Source: Flavobacterium sp. SUN052 (lineage in GTDB: Bacteria > Bacteroidota > Bacteroidia > Flavobacteriales > Flavobacteriaceae). From it: a stretch of 64,000 bases of DNA. The notes beneath the pieces are model-generated. The model ran no database searches. It was not told the DNA's origin and was given only the letters and a program-made list of their open reading frames with translations. A program made the translations under genes and the position numbers. Positions 33,948 to 43,531 of this stretch are shown here, in pieces. Every line of letters starts with the position of its first letter. Position 1 is the stretch's first letter. The stretch is from contig NZ_JAPQNS010000002.1 in NCBI RefSeq assembly GCF_028867935.1, positions 310,001 to 374,000 of the forward strand. The letters run 5' to 3'.

Positions 33948-36933
33948 TTTTGATTGTCTTATTTATCTCAGAAACAAACTTGGATGATAGGCTCAGAAAC
34001 CCTTTGTCGTTGGGGTGGATTTCGTCGTACCAATAATCGGCGAGTCGTTCGGTGCGCCGAACTGTTTTGCGCAGGTCGAGATACGTTACGTTGGGATATT
34101 GGGCCGCTACCGTTTGGAGTTGCTCGTTGAATCCGTCGATGATATGGCGAACGGTGGCTTCCCGTTCGGCCACATCGGTAATCCCTTTCTGGGTCAGCGC
34201 TTCGCCCATCCAGCTCGAACTACCGGGTAGTTTTTCGCTCCCCGACGGAATTACATAATCGTAGCCGTGAACCAGTACCCGTACCTCTGGATAACCCAGA
34301 TGCGCCAACCGCAGAATGCGCTTGTAGCGGTCGCAAACGGCGGTTACTGTTGTGTCAAAGGCATCGGTCAGAAAACGATTGGGACCAGTCTTACTGCCGT
34401 CAGGTGTATCACAGATCAGGCTGGCAAAAGTTTCACCAAGGAGGTCGTTACCGCCACCGCTAAGCAGGAAAAAAGCGGGTTTAACTTGGGCGATTGCTTC
34501 CAGAAACTCGCTGTTTTTCAGGTAATCCTCCAACGTTGCCCCGGCAGCCGCCACGCTGAATACCGAGTAAACCCCGGACAGGTAATCGACAATATCACGG
34601 AGCATGAATGGATATTGAAACCACGAATCACCCTCGGCCACAATGCGAACCCGGTCGGGGTAGCGCACGAGATTCTGGCGATACTGGCGATTCTGCACCC
34701 GATGTGCCACCGTATTAGCAACCGCTAGTTTAAGGTCCGTCCATAGGCCACGCTCGCTGCCGTCGGGCGTAATCACGCGGAGTTCGTTGCGCAGTTTGAG
34801 CGTTGGCTGGGAGCTGGTGGTATCGGTTTCATAATACAGACCAAGCGCAAAATCAGCCAGAAGATCTTCCTGAGGAGCATTCTCGGGCAGGGTTAGCATC
34901 TGGCTCAGCTCGTCTTCGCGAACGATATTATAAAGCGGATTAATCAATTGCAGGGTGATCGTCTGCGTACTCCAGTCGGGCAAAGGTTCCGACTCGTCAA
35001 CATCGGTTTGGATACTTCCCCGCGTGTCGTTTGCTTTGAGCCGGTCGGCCAAAACAGGGGGCGACGGTAGAGCGTCTAAACTCAGGAACGCCAACGTCTT
35101 TTCCGACAGCGGGTCTTTGGTGACCAGCAACTTAAAATACTCAGTCGCATGAGACCAGTTGTATTGTCGGATTACTTCCTCCAGCTTCAAGCGGAACGTG
35201 GTTTGGCGACCAGTAGGGGCTTTTTTATCCTTCAAACCCAGCGTGACGGTCTCTCCCGGCTCGATCCGGTAGTTGGTTGGCAAAAAGCCCGAAAATGACA
35301 TAAAATCCCGCGACAGATACAGCGTCGTACAGTAAACAGGCTGGTCGGCGGGATTCGTTAACCGAATGGTTAATGTGGTACTCCACTGTCCGTTATTAGT
35401 CTCGTACGTTATCGGAATCGCGGCCGGATGCGCTTCAGCCAATTGCACAACATCGCTTCCCTGTGGTACCAGTTCGACCGCCAATATGGGATCGACCACG
35501 TCGGGATTGCGCAGGTTTCGCAAATACTGCCACTTGGCTACGTGCCGCAAATCATCAGTCAGCCAGGTAAATACCTGCGGATCATCGGCCAGGAGTGGAC
35601 GAATGAGCGGTCTGTTTTCGTCATTCGGAGCCGACACATAATACAATCCATTCCGAACGTTCAGCGTATAATCGGCGCGGGCTTCGTCATCTTCGGGAAT
35701 CACAATGCCATCGGTCAGCGCGGGCTGGGTGGGATCACCCGATGGTTTCAGTAGTTCAGGCAGATCGTTGTTTGGTCCACCGTGGTTGGCAAAATGCAAC
35801 CGGATTGGCTGAGTTAGCAAGCCCGCGATGCTGGCTCGATAGATGACTGTTTTATCCAAGCTAGCCAGTATATCAGGGGCAACGGCAAGCACTGTGTAGT
35901 CGGGACCGACCCGTTGAACACCAACCGTATACGATTCACCGTTGGCTCCCAGAAGCTGAATAGCCTTGCTAAGTGCCATGCCATGAATGGCCCCAACATC
36001 GAGCAGCCAGCCTATCCGTTGGTTGTACGTTGCCGATGCTGACAATGTCGCGGGGTCGATAGTTTGATTCAGAAAACCCCGATTCAGGAGCAAGCTTCCA
36101 TCAGCAGTGCGGTCTGATGACTCCGGTACATACACCCGTGGGCGTTGTTCGTAGCCGAACCGCATATATTGCCGAACGCGGTTATGCAGGTCGCTGTAGG
36201 TCACTTGACCGTGGGCGGCCTCGAGAACGGCCAATAGATTTTTGGTAAAAATCCCCTCGCCATTTACTTCAACTGCACTTTCGTCGGATTCGCAGGCCGC
36301 CATCTGAATGTGTGCGCCCTGCGGCATGGCTACGTCAAGGCCCTGCTGAATCAGTTGGTCGGAAGTCAGTTCGTTATGAAAACAAAAAGCCTCATACGGT
36401 CGGCGGGGCATGGGATCATTGAGCTTGCGGTCGCGTACATCCTGACCATCCATCGCAGCACCAAGCAAGTCGATGACGCGGGTATTGTCGCCCGAGTGGC
36501 AACAGTCGAAAATCATGATGACGTGTGCCCCAGTCGCGCTAACCTGCCCAATCAGGTATCGTAATTCCTTATCGGCCAGTAAAAATTCGTGCGTTTCGAC
36601 CGTGTCTTTATCGTGGCATACCAGGCATTCAAGCTTTTTGTCGGTTTCGGTTGGCCAAATATCAGGGTCAGCCATTTCCTGCGCTCCGTGCCCAGCGAAA
36701 TAAAACAAAACAGTATCGTTCGGCCCAGCCTGGGTCAAATAGTTCTGGAAGCCGTTAATAATGGCAACTTTGTTTGCTTGTTGATCGGTCAACAGGAGCA
36801 GGTTGGGGACAAAATCAGACTGCTTCTGGAGATACTGAGCCATCGCTTCGGCATCGCCAACAGGTCCCCGTAACGCACGTACACGGTCGTAAGCCCCAAT
36901 ACCAACAAGAAGAGCGTAGAGATTTGGTTTCAT
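33934..36933 (-). CDS. Caspase-like peptidase fused to SGNH/GDSL hydrolase
   Basis: 999 residues, no signal peptide. The N-terminal caspase p20-like domain (about 1-260) starts YALLVGIGAYD, with the catalytic His at about 82 (YFAGHGAQ) and Cys at about 145 (FDCCHSGD). A long middle region (about 290-720) is beta-rich, including an Ig-like stretch (WSTTLTIRLTNPADQPVYCT). The C-terminal SGNH domain (about 755-995) has block I AEGDSWFQYP, a GATLEDYLKN glycine, block III SGGGNDLLGE and block V YDEIHPNDKGF, so Ser, Gly, Asn and His are all present. One chain thus carries a cysteine protease of the metacaspase type and an esterase/lipase-type hydrolase. It is the last caspase gene of the array; its stop codon lies in a palindromic repeat. 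Confidence 0.88.
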   Translation of the reverse strand: MKPNLYALLVGIGAYDRVRALRGPVGDAEAMAQYLQKQSDFVPNLLLLTDQQANKVAIINGFQNYLTQAGPNDTVLFYFAGHGAQEMADPDIWPTETDKKLECLVCHDKDTVETHEFLLADKELRYLIGQVSATGAHVIMIFDCCHSGDNTRVIDLLGAAMDGQDVRDRKLNDPMPRRPYEAFCFHNELTSDQLIQQGLDVAMPQGAHIQMAACESDESAVEVNGEGIFTKNLLAVLEAAHGQVTYSDLHNRVRQYMRFGYEQRPRVYVPESSDRTADGSLLLNRGFLNQTIDPATLSASATYNQRIGWLLDVGAIHGMALSKAIQLLGANGESYTVGVQRVGPDYTVLAVAPDILASLDKTVIYRASIAGLLTQPIRLHFANHGGPNNDLPELLKPSGDPTQPALTDGIVIPEDDEARADYTLNVRNGLYYVSAPNDENRPLIRPLLADDPQVFTWLTDDLRHVAKWQYLRNLRNPDVVDPILAVELVPQGSDVVQLAEAHPAAIPITYETNNGQWSTTLTIRLTNPADQPVYCTTLYLSRDFMSFSGFLPTNYRIEPGETVTLGLKDKKAPTGRQTTFRLKLEEVIRQYNWSHATEYFKLLVTKDPLSEKTLAFLSLDALPSPPVLADRLKANDTRGSIQTDVDESEPLPDWSTQTITLQLINPLYNIVREDELSQMLTLPENAPQEDLLADFALGLYYETDTTSSQPTLKLRNELRVITPDGSERGLWTDLKLAVANTVAHRVQNRQYRQNLVRYPDRVRIVAEGDSWFQYPFMLRDIVDYLSGVYSVFSVAAAGATLEDYLKNSEFLEAIAQVKPAFFLLSGGGNDLLGETFASLICDTPDGSKTGPNRFLTDAFDTTVTAVCDRYKRILRLAHLGYPEVRVLVHGYDYVIPSGSEKLPGSSSWMGEALTQKGITDVAEREATVRHIIDGFNEQLQTVAAQYPNVTYLDLRKTVRRTERLADYWYDEIHPNDKGFLSLSSKFVSEINKTIKMERG

Positions 36934-36981
36934 AGAGAATGGAGTCGGTCAAACTTACTGTTTAACAGGATCATAAGCAAT

Positions 36982-37194
36982 CTATAAAAAAGCGAACACA
37001 CGCTTTAATTCCGCATCTAATGGCGCTAACGGAGCCCGGCGTAACCACCGCAATACTTCATCCGGCGAGCGAATCAGTCGCGCCCCTGCCGACGAGACCA
37101 CCCACACGTTACCGTCGGGACGCACCGCATAATCCAGCACCGATCCAAACAGAATTTTAACCAGCGTGGTAGCCGTGAGATGGATACCAGTCAG
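36982..37194 (-). pseudogene. In-frame C-terminal remnant of a beta-propeller paralog
   Basis: Directly after the TAA of the 1018-residue gene (37195-37197) the same frame stays open for 70 codons to a TAG at 36982-36984. Its translation contains VRPDGNVWVVSSAGARLI and DAELKRVF, which align with IRPDGTAWIVTKAGIEML and SKELADKYVF at the end of the upstream protein. So a second, diverged copy of the last 70 residues follows the first. It has no start of its own and I read it as the leftover of a tandem paralog; stop-codon readthrough is a less likely alternative. Confidence 0.75.
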
Positions 37195-40100
37195 TTATTC
37201 GAAGACGTACTTATCTGCTAATTCCTTAGAAAGTATGGACAGACCGGCACTATGCAACCAGTTCAATTTCTCGGATGGGAGGTATAGCATCTCAATACCA
37301 GCTTTGGTAACAATCCAGGCCGTACCATCGGGCCGGATGGTCAGGTCTAGAAACTGGCGCACCGCTTGTTGAGCTAGCCGGACGCCGGTTGTCAGTTGCA
37401 GCACATCAACGACCACCTGCCCGTCGGTCAACTGGCGAGTGAGATAAAGCAGCCCATTCTGGGCGGTGGGAGGTCGCTCCAGGACTCCTTCGCCCACCTG
37501 GATGACCCGCTGCCTGCCCGCCTGTAGGTTTAGCCAAAACGTCTGGTTGAGGGTACTATACACCACGCCGTTAGTGTTCGCTTGATCAGTACCCGTTGGC
37601 ACAAAGGCAAACCGCTGAAACACCCCAGCCTGGGTATGTAGCAGACTAATAGCTCGCCCATTGAGCCGGTAAACCCAAATGTGATTAGCGTTCTTGATAA
37701 ATAGCAGTCTCCCATCCGAACTCAGCAAGTTAGTCGCTGGCTCTCCCGGCTTTTTTCCGTCCTGATAATTAAACTTACTCCCCGGAAAGCTACGAATCGC
37801 CTTCCATGTACCACCTTGAAAAAAATACAATACTGGTTCAGAGGGATACCAGGGAGCAATCACACTATGTCCGGTTCGGGGAGAAAACCCGAAAAGATGA
37901 TCGACACCTTTAGGTAGCGAGTAGGGATTCCGGGCGGTTGGGTCTATGGGCTGAAGGGTTACCCGGCTACCATTTGCCTGCGTTTGCCAGAAATACGACC
38001 CAATAAATCCCGCCCCTGGTGTCTGAATATTATCGTTGCCCCGCTGGAAAGAAAATAAACCCGTTGCTGTTTGCTCAACGGCGCGTATCGGCACAGCGCC
38101 CGCATCGGTTAGTTGCCATAAGCTATCGGCCACGTTGCCCCCCGTGTGCGTGAAAAAATGTCGCCCGTCTGGTGCCACCAGCAGATTGCGTTCAGTGATC
38201 AATCGCTGGGTTCCGCCAAGCCGTCTGAACGACCGGATGTAAGGCATTCGAAACCGATAAAACGGAGTTAATCCGTCGTCAGAAATACGCCAGATATAGT
38301 TGGCAGCCTGGTTTGGACTTTTTACACTCCCTGATTCGTGGTAGGTCAAAAGAAAACGATCCTGACGGAGAAACCGACTTTCGCCGATCCAAAACGGCAA
38401 TTTCAGTTTTTGCAGTAACGTCAACTGCCCGGCTCGAACCCTGTATAAAACTGTTGCCGAATCTGACGCTACGCTGCGGCCAAGCAGATACTGACCACTC
38501 TCCGAAAATTGGGCTTCAAGCAGCGGTGCATCCAGGTGCGGTTGGTGCAGCCTCCACAATAAAGCCGTGCTATACAGCACCTTGTCTGTCAATGCATTGG
38601 CCCCGCTCAGCAGCCATTGACCATCGGAGGAAAAAAGTGTAAAAACAGCCGACAATTGCGCTCGAAAGCCGTAGAGAGGGGTAAGTCTGTCGGAGCCGAG
38701 TTGCCATAGGCTGTCGGAACCAGCAACTGAACTGTATGTAAGGAGCAACCGGCTATCGGGTGAAAAGCGGGGATGCATCGCCGTATTAGAAGTTGCGATG
38801 TCGGATCTGCGGAGTGCGTTTTGAAAACCATGCACAGGCACAAGCCCCGCGTCTGAGCATCGCCAAAGGCTGTCGTTCTGAAGATGGTGCGCTAGTATAT
38901 AGCGCCCATCGGCCGAAAACTCATCATATTGAATCCCGTTTTTGTGGGTAAACTGGTGTAACAGCCTGGGAGCGGAACCGCGCAAACTCCAACACTGCGC
39001 TTCAGAGCGTTCGTTAGAAGAACCCCGCAGCAACCAGCTCCCCTCTGGCGAAAAGCGGCTCAACACGCGTTGGGTTGGTTCGCTTGCTCCTGGTTGCTGG
39101 CCAAACACGTGCCGAAGATTCAGGTTGTCGGGCGTTACCTCCCAAAGACTGTCCTGACTCGATTCAAAAGAACTCAGCATCAGCCAGCGGCCATTGGCCG
39201 AAAATGCTTCAGTTAACCGATCCGTATAGCAATTGGTAAATGAGCGAAGCTGCACGGAATCGGATTCGAGCCGGGCCAGTTCGACGGTGTTTCTGCTGTT
39301 GCCCTCCATCAATAGCCACCGGCTATCGGGTGAAAAAGCAGCATTGCGCAGGGGCTGCTGAGCGGTCAGATTACGCACCAAACGCGGACCATCAGGTGAC
39401 AGGTAATAGAGTTGCCGCACGGTAACCGGCCCCTCAGTGGCTAACAAACACAGAAAACGGCCATCGGGCGAGAAAATCGACTGTTTCGGGTTAGCCGCGA
39501 CATTAGTTTTTTCCAACTGACCATTCCGAATCCGGTAGAGCCAGTTCGTCCCATCGTTCTGAAAAGATGCCAGCATATAGCGACCGTCGGGTGAGCAAAC
39601 GGCCCCCTGTATGATATCAGGTAGCTTACTCACTACCCGTGCGCCCCTCGGCTGACAATTGAGCAGGAGCGTGCCAGTGGTGGTGGTAACCCACACATAG
39701 CGGTCGCCGGGGACGAAAAATACACCTTCAACTGGCCCTCCGAACGTAAAGAGGCTCGTGAGGCTGTCGCCCCGGCAGGCATAAAGCCGAGCTGGGTACC
39801 CCGAGGCTACCACAAAGCGCAGTGTTGTCGAATGCCAGAGCTGAGCTGCTTTCAGGGTAGACAGCCATAGATTTGGCCGGTTCACCAGCGTGCCAAGCTC
39901 CTGCAGAATCCGACTACTGTCGGGAAAGTATCGGTGGGCGTGTTCAAGCAGACGAATAGCTTGCACGGGATCATTATCAGCCAGAGAACGGTATTCGGTC
40001 AGTAAACTTTGCAACAGAATGTGATTCATATTGCGCCGACGGGCTTCTTCCATCCACGTCACCATACCGGCTGCTCCTAAACTACGTGCCAACTGAAACG

Positions 40101-40251
40101 CGCTGTACGCTTTCGAAAATTGCCCTCCTGCCATCAACGCTTTCCCCCGTGCCTCCCAATGCCGCGCCGATTCTGCCGGAGGCAGGATCTGTGCTATGGC
40201 TCCGCCAGCAGAGCAAAGCAAAAACAGGAAGAGTAGCGTTGTACGCATCAA
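37195..40251 (-). CDS. Secreted WD40/TolB-like beta-propeller protein
   Basis: 1018 residues. Signal peptide (MMRTTLLFLFLLCSAGGAIA), then a TPR-like helical part (about 25-125; GKALMAGGQFSKAYSAFQLARSLGAAG), then many beta-propeller blades marked by repeats such as SPDGRYMLAS, SPDGRFLCLL, SPDSRWLLME, SANGRWLMLS, SPEGSWLLRG and SADGRYILAH. Total length allows two or more propellers. It probably works as a protein-binding platform in the periplasm or at the cell surface. It lies 28 bp after the papain-fold gene within the caspase array. No catalytic motif seen. Confidence 0.82.
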   Translation of the reverse strand: MMRTTLLFLFLLCSAGGAIAQILPPAESARHWEARGKALMAGGQFSKAYSAFQLARSLGAAGMVTWMEEARRRNMNHILLQSLLTEYRSLADNDPVQAIRLLEHAHRYFPDSSRILQELGTLVNRPNLWLSTLKAAQLWHSTTLRFVVASGYPARLYACRGDSLTSLFTFGGPVEGVFFVPGDRYVWVTTTTGTLLLNCQPRGARVVSKLPDIIQGAVCSPDGRYMLASFQNDGTNWLYRIRNGQLEKTNVAANPKQSIFSPDGRFLCLLATEGPVTVRQLYYLSPDGPRLVRNLTAQQPLRNAAFSPDSRWLLMEGNSRNTVELARLESDSVQLRSFTNCYTDRLTEAFSANGRWLMLSSFESSQDSLWEVTPDNLNLRHVFGQQPGASEPTQRVLSRFSPEGSWLLRGSSNERSEAQCWSLRGSAPRLLHQFTHKNGIQYDEFSADGRYILAHHLQNDSLWRCSDAGLVPVHGFQNALRRSDIATSNTAMHPRFSPDSRLLLTYSSVAGSDSLWQLGSDRLTPLYGFRAQLSAVFTLFSSDGQWLLSGANALTDKVLYSTALLWRLHQPHLDAPLLEAQFSESGQYLLGRSVASDSATVLYRVRAGQLTLLQKLKLPFWIGESRFLRQDRFLLTYHESGSVKSPNQAANYIWRISDDGLTPFYRFRMPYIRSFRRLGGTQRLITERNLLVAPDGRHFFTHTGGNVADSLWQLTDAGAVPIRAVEQTATGLFSFQRGNDNIQTPGAGFIGSYFWQTQANGSRVTLQPIDPTARNPYSLPKGVDHLFGFSPRTGHSVIAPWYPSEPVLYFFQGGTWKAIRSFPGSKFNYQDGKKPGEPATNLLSSDGRLLFIKNANHIWVYRLNGRAISLLHTQAGVFQRFAFVPTGTDQANTNGVVYSTLNQTFWLNLQAGRQRVIQVGEGVLERPPTAQNGLLYLTRQLTDGQVVVDVLQLTTGVRLAQQAVRQFLDLTIRPDGTAWIVTKAGIEMLYLPSEKLNWLHSAGLSILSKELADKYVFE

Positions 40252-40279
40252 GGTCAGGTAGTTTGAGAAGTTGAGGGGT

Positions 40280-41665
40280 TCACAACCTAATCAACACCGG
40301 TATCATCGACTTCCCCTCCGAACAATTGAATGACATCTCAGCAGAGCCATATTCAATCGGTTTGCCTGACTGACCCTTCAACAGGGCAAGCACTTTCTGC
40401 TGTGGACTACCGGGAGTCTGTTGCAGCGTTCGCGTAATAATCCCGAGATCGGTTATAGGCGTTGAGCTGAACAAGAACAGCAAGTGATCCTGCCCCAATG
40501 CCTTTTCTAATGTAATAACCTGACTTTCAACCGGAAAAACAAATGGCTCGCCGGAGCGAATTGTAGGAGCGGATTCGCTCTCGGCAGGGATGTAGCGTTT
40601 TACGCCTTCGCTTCCCAACTCAAACAGATAAAGGTGCGCGGGCTGAACAGCATTTGCGTGAAATTTAACCTCTTTACCAGCCGGGTAAACACCTCCCGGT
40701 TGATAGGTACGTATGCCTTCCACCAAAACAGACTCCATCGGGATGGCTTGTCCGTTAGTCAGTCGAATATCGATTTGCCCCGAAAGCGTGGTATGGCGTG
40801 CTACCGCCGACAAGGGCGTTACCCGAAACGCGCCCATTGTAAAGGTTGGCATATCGGCGTATTTAATCCAGCATTTTCCGTTGTCGCCCCACTCCTGCCC
40901 CCAACTATTAACCACCCGAAACGCTCCGCCAAATTGATCGTCGTCGTAGCCAATCACACACAGAGCCAGGCCATACGGAGCCGTGTCGATGGTTTCGTTT
41001 GCGACTGGCGTCCAGACTTTTTTAGCCAGTGTAAACGATTCCGGTGCCATAAACTCCACCACAACGGGCGTACCGTCGGCGAGGGTTTTCTTCAATAGGC
41101 GAATTTTGTTGAGCTTTGAGGCTTTTGCTCCAAACAGGGGTTTATAGTCGGCAATACGGTAATTGACGGCTTCGCGAATGGCCGTACTGGAAGCCGGTTG
41201 ATTGCAAGGCATTACGCCCGCCGTTTGCAGCCTCGGCACACCTTCTGTTCGGAGGATGCCGAGGGCCGATTCCAGAAAAATGCCGTTTTTGCAGTCCGTA
41301 TCATCGGGCGATTTGCACCGCTGATATAAATAATCGGGCGACATTCGGTTGACGTTTATTGTTTCGCTTTCCTTACTATTGAGTGCCTGATTTTCCAGAA
41401 TTGTACGGAGATAATAAGCGGTAGCATAGGCTACTGTGGTTGCTTTTTCGCCCTGATTGCCAGCTACCGGGCAGAACACTTCGTAGGAGATTGAATGCGG
41501 CAGTTTAGCATTTTCTTCATCGGTCACCGCCAGTTTTTCTGACAAGCCAAAGTCGCGCTGCTTCATGGGTTTCAGCCCTCCCACAAATTTTTTGGCGGGC
41601 TGGGCCCGGGTTGCTCCTGCCGTAATCAGCAGAAGTAGAGTAAACAGAAGGCGGTGGTTTATCAT
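40280..41665 (-). CDS. Papain-fold (C1) protein lacking catalytic residues, with DUF4384-like C-terminus
   Basis: 461 residues, signal peptide (MINHRLLFTLLLLITAGATR). About 50-290 has the C1 peptidase layout: VAGNQGEKATTVAYATAYYL takes the place of the NQG-x-CGSCWAF segment, YGLALCVIGYDDD takes the place of the HAV-x-IVGY segment, and VVNSWGQEWGDNG keeps the Asn-Ser-Trp-Gly motif. The nucleophile Cys is replaced by Thr and the His by Leu, so it should not be a protease. About 325-410 (HLYLFELGSEGVKRYIPAES) resembles DUF4384. It is 4 bp after the Ig-caspase gene, so the two are translated together; binding of peptides or of a caspase is an attractive idea but unproven. Confidence 0.8.
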   Translation of the reverse strand: MINHRLLFTLLLLITAGATRAQPAKKFVGGLKPMKQRDFGLSEKLAVTDEENAKLPHSISYEVFCPVAGNQGEKATTVAYATAYYLRTILENQALNSKESETINVNRMSPDYLYQRCKSPDDTDCKNGIFLESALGILRTEGVPRLQTAGVMPCNQPASSTAIREAVNYRIADYKPLFGAKASKLNKIRLLKKTLADGTPVVVEFMAPESFTLAKKVWTPVANETIDTAPYGLALCVIGYDDDQFGGAFRVVNSWGQEWGDNGKCWIKYADMPTFTMGAFRVTPLSAVARHTTLSGQIDIRLTNGQAIPMESVLVEGIRTYQPGGVYPAGKEVKFHANAVQPAHLYLFELGSEGVKRYIPAESESAPTIRSGEPFVFPVESQVITLEKALGQDHLLFLFSSTPITDLGIITRTLQQTPGSPQQKVLALLKGQSGKPIEYGSAEMSFNCSEGKSMIPVLIRL

Positions 41666-41669
41666 CGGT

Positions 41670-42785
41670 TTATCGTCGTAAGAAATAGAAATCTCCTGTT
41701 ATGGAGGTGTTGAACCAGGGGAGCTGGCTGTGGCTCGACTCTTTATCCACCGTTTGGGCAACCGATTTGAATACCATTTCCAGCGGCAGGTTTGGCTGTT
41801 GCATGGTATCCAGCAAGACCTTGGTATAGAGCCCATTCTGCCCTGATCCATCACTGGCTTTTTTGCCAGGGCTTGTGGAGTACGCAATAATAGAACCAAT
41901 GGGCGAACGGACTTCAGCCAGTCCCCCGTCGTTCCCTAATGCCCGTGAACTTGTCCCCTCGAAGGGATTATTTCGGCAGGCATCAAGAATAATGATCTTG
42001 GCCAGTGCGTCGGTTTTGTCCAGCTGATCGAACAGATTACTGGTGGGAATGCAGGTAGCTTTGATCTCAGCTTTGTCGGGTTCGCGACCCACCGGAATTG
42101 CATCAGTCGGCACCAGATAATTGTCGCCGTCGATTTGTAAACCGTGTCCGGCGTAGTAAAACAGGCCAACCTGATACCCTCCTAACTCCTCAACAAATCG
42201 GTTAATCTCAATGGCCATATTCTGGCGACTCACGTCGGTTTTCAGCACAACTTTAAATCCTAGTTTGGTCAGTGTTTGTGCCATTGCTTGGGCATCGTTT
42301 ACCGGGTTGGGAAGTGCAGCCGATGCCGGATACGCCGAATTGCCAATGACCAGGGCTAGCCGACGTTCGGGCTTGTAGTACTTTACCATCAGAGTCGATG
42401 ATGTTTTTCCGCCCGGATTGGAAACTTGTAGTTGAATCGTATTTGCTCCTTCGCGCAGTGGAACGGTACGCATATACGAATAAGAGCCAGGACAACCATC
42501 GGACTCTTTGGCTACCTTGAGCGTCCGCTCACGGGCCAATTCCTGCCGGTTCAGAAACACCCGTAGCGTATCGCTCGCCGGTACGTAATTACGGATACAG
42601 GCCCTTAGAGGAAACTGATTACTTGATACAGCCGTATCATTACCCACAACGCCCGGCCACAGCACAGTCGGGGGAGCCGGAAACATCGACACAGTATTCA
42701 GCCGTATCCGGGCATCACCAGCAAACGACTGTGCTTTGGACCAAAGCGGACTTAGACCGAGCAGAACGAGGTATATAAATCTCAT
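41670..42785 (-). CDS. Secreted caspase-family peptidase with N-terminal Ig-like domain
   Basis: 371 residues, signal peptide (MRFIYLVLLGLSPLWSKAQS). Residues about 50-130 form an Ig-like beta-sandwich (REGANTIQLQVSNPGGKTSSTLMV). The caspase p20 domain (about 135-370) starts RRLALVIGNSAYP; catalytic His at about 214 (FYYAGHGLQ), catalytic Cys at about 270 (ILDACRNNPF), and the SGQNGLYTKVLLDTM segment is typical of bacterial orthocaspase-like proteins. Export to the periplasm is unlike the cytoplasmic caspase-SGNH protein. Gaps of 12 bp upstream and 4 bp downstream make it part of a tight operon. Confidence 0.9.
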   Translation of the reverse strand: MRFIYLVLLGLSPLWSKAQSFAGDARIRLNTVSMFPAPPTVLWPGVVGNDTAVSSNQFPLRACIRNYVPASDTLRVFLNRQELARERTLKVAKESDGCPGSYSYMRTVPLREGANTIQLQVSNPGGKTSSTLMVKYYKPERRLALVIGNSAYPASAALPNPVNDAQAMAQTLTKLGFKVVLKTDVSRQNMAIEINRFVEELGGYQVGLFYYAGHGLQIDGDNYLVPTDAIPVGREPDKAEIKATCIPTSNLFDQLDKTDALAKIIILDACRNNPFEGTSSRALGNDGGLAEVRSPIGSIIAYSTSPGKKASDGSGQNGLYTKVLLDTMQQPNLPLEMVFKSVAQTVDKESSHSQLPWFNTSITGDFYFLRR

Positions 42786-42797
42786 AATCAGTGTTTT

Positions 42798-43526
42798 TTA
42801 AAATATATAGGCTAGTCCTAACGATGTTCCTGTGCCTTGCCAACTCACGCGTGGGGGTTTATGGGGCGGTCGTTTTTTCAGCATAAATGAATAGGCCGCA
42901 TTGGCGATAATACTAAGACCTGCTGCAGCTATCCAAGGGTAAAGGCGATGTTTCTGGCCCATTAAATCAGCCTGTTTTTGATCGAATCCCGCCTTTTCGA
43001 GGGCATTTATTGGGGGGGCATCGTTTTTATAAGTCCGGATAGACTGAATAAGCCCGATACCTCTGGCAACCACAAGCGCTGTCAGAGCCGCACTGCCCCC
43101 CCATCGTCCGTAGGTAATGAGTTGTTTTTTAGTGAGTAGCAATCCCCGTCTTTTCCCCAAAAGTGTATCGACAGCGTACGTTCGGACCATGAACATGATC
43201 CGCACATCAGCATCAATTTTCCGCCCATCGGCCAGCGGGCTCCAGTAAAACGTGCGATCGGTACCGGGGCTTAAGTTGGTACCGATTTCTCCTTCCACGG
43301 CTTTGGGGAAGAAAACGTTATCAGGCGTTTCGATCTGGATATACAGCGAATCGTCGGGTTGGGCTTTGGGAAGGTCGTAGGTAAATTTGACGCGCTTGCC
43401 CAGCGTGTCAACCTGTATTCTAATATTGGTCACGTAGGGTTGTTTTTGGGCAAAGGCAGTAGCTGTCAGCAGGGTCAGTAAAGCTCCACTTAACCAGCGA
43501 GTTCCAAAAAAATAGCGTGTTTTCAT
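42798..43526 (-). CDS. Membrane protein of the caspase operon
   Basis: 242 residues. Signal peptide (MKTRYFFGTRWLSGALLTLLTATAFA), beta-rich extracytoplasmic part (about 28-120; VTNIRIQVDTLGKRVKFTYD, FYWSPLADGRKIDADVRIMF), then two hydrophobic helices (about 140-160 WGGSAALTALVVARGIGL and 195-215 YPWIAAAGLSIIANAAYSFM) and a basic tail (KKRPPHKPPR). No known domain. It lies 5 bp after the lipoprotein gene and 12 bp before the Ig-caspase gene, so probably it anchors or assembles the exported caspase parts. Confidence 0.65.
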   Translation of the reverse strand: MKTRYFFGTRWLSGALLTLLTATAFAQKQPYVTNIRIQVDTLGKRVKFTYDLPKAQPDDSLYIQIETPDNVFFPKAVEGEIGTNLSPGTDRTFYWSPLADGRKIDADVRIMFMVRTYAVDTLLGKRRGLLLTKKQLITYGRWGGSAALTALVVARGIGLIQSIRTYKNDAPPINALEKAGFDQKQADLMGQKHRLYPWIAAAGLSIIANAAYSFMLKKRPPHKPPRVSWQGTGTSLGLAYIF

Positions 43527-43531
43527 GGCGG

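Noticed and set aside
36982..37194. Stop-codon readthrough making a longer propeller protein
   Set aside because: The extra part duplicates the C-terminus just made, and nothing around the TAA suggests recoding; a remnant is simpler.
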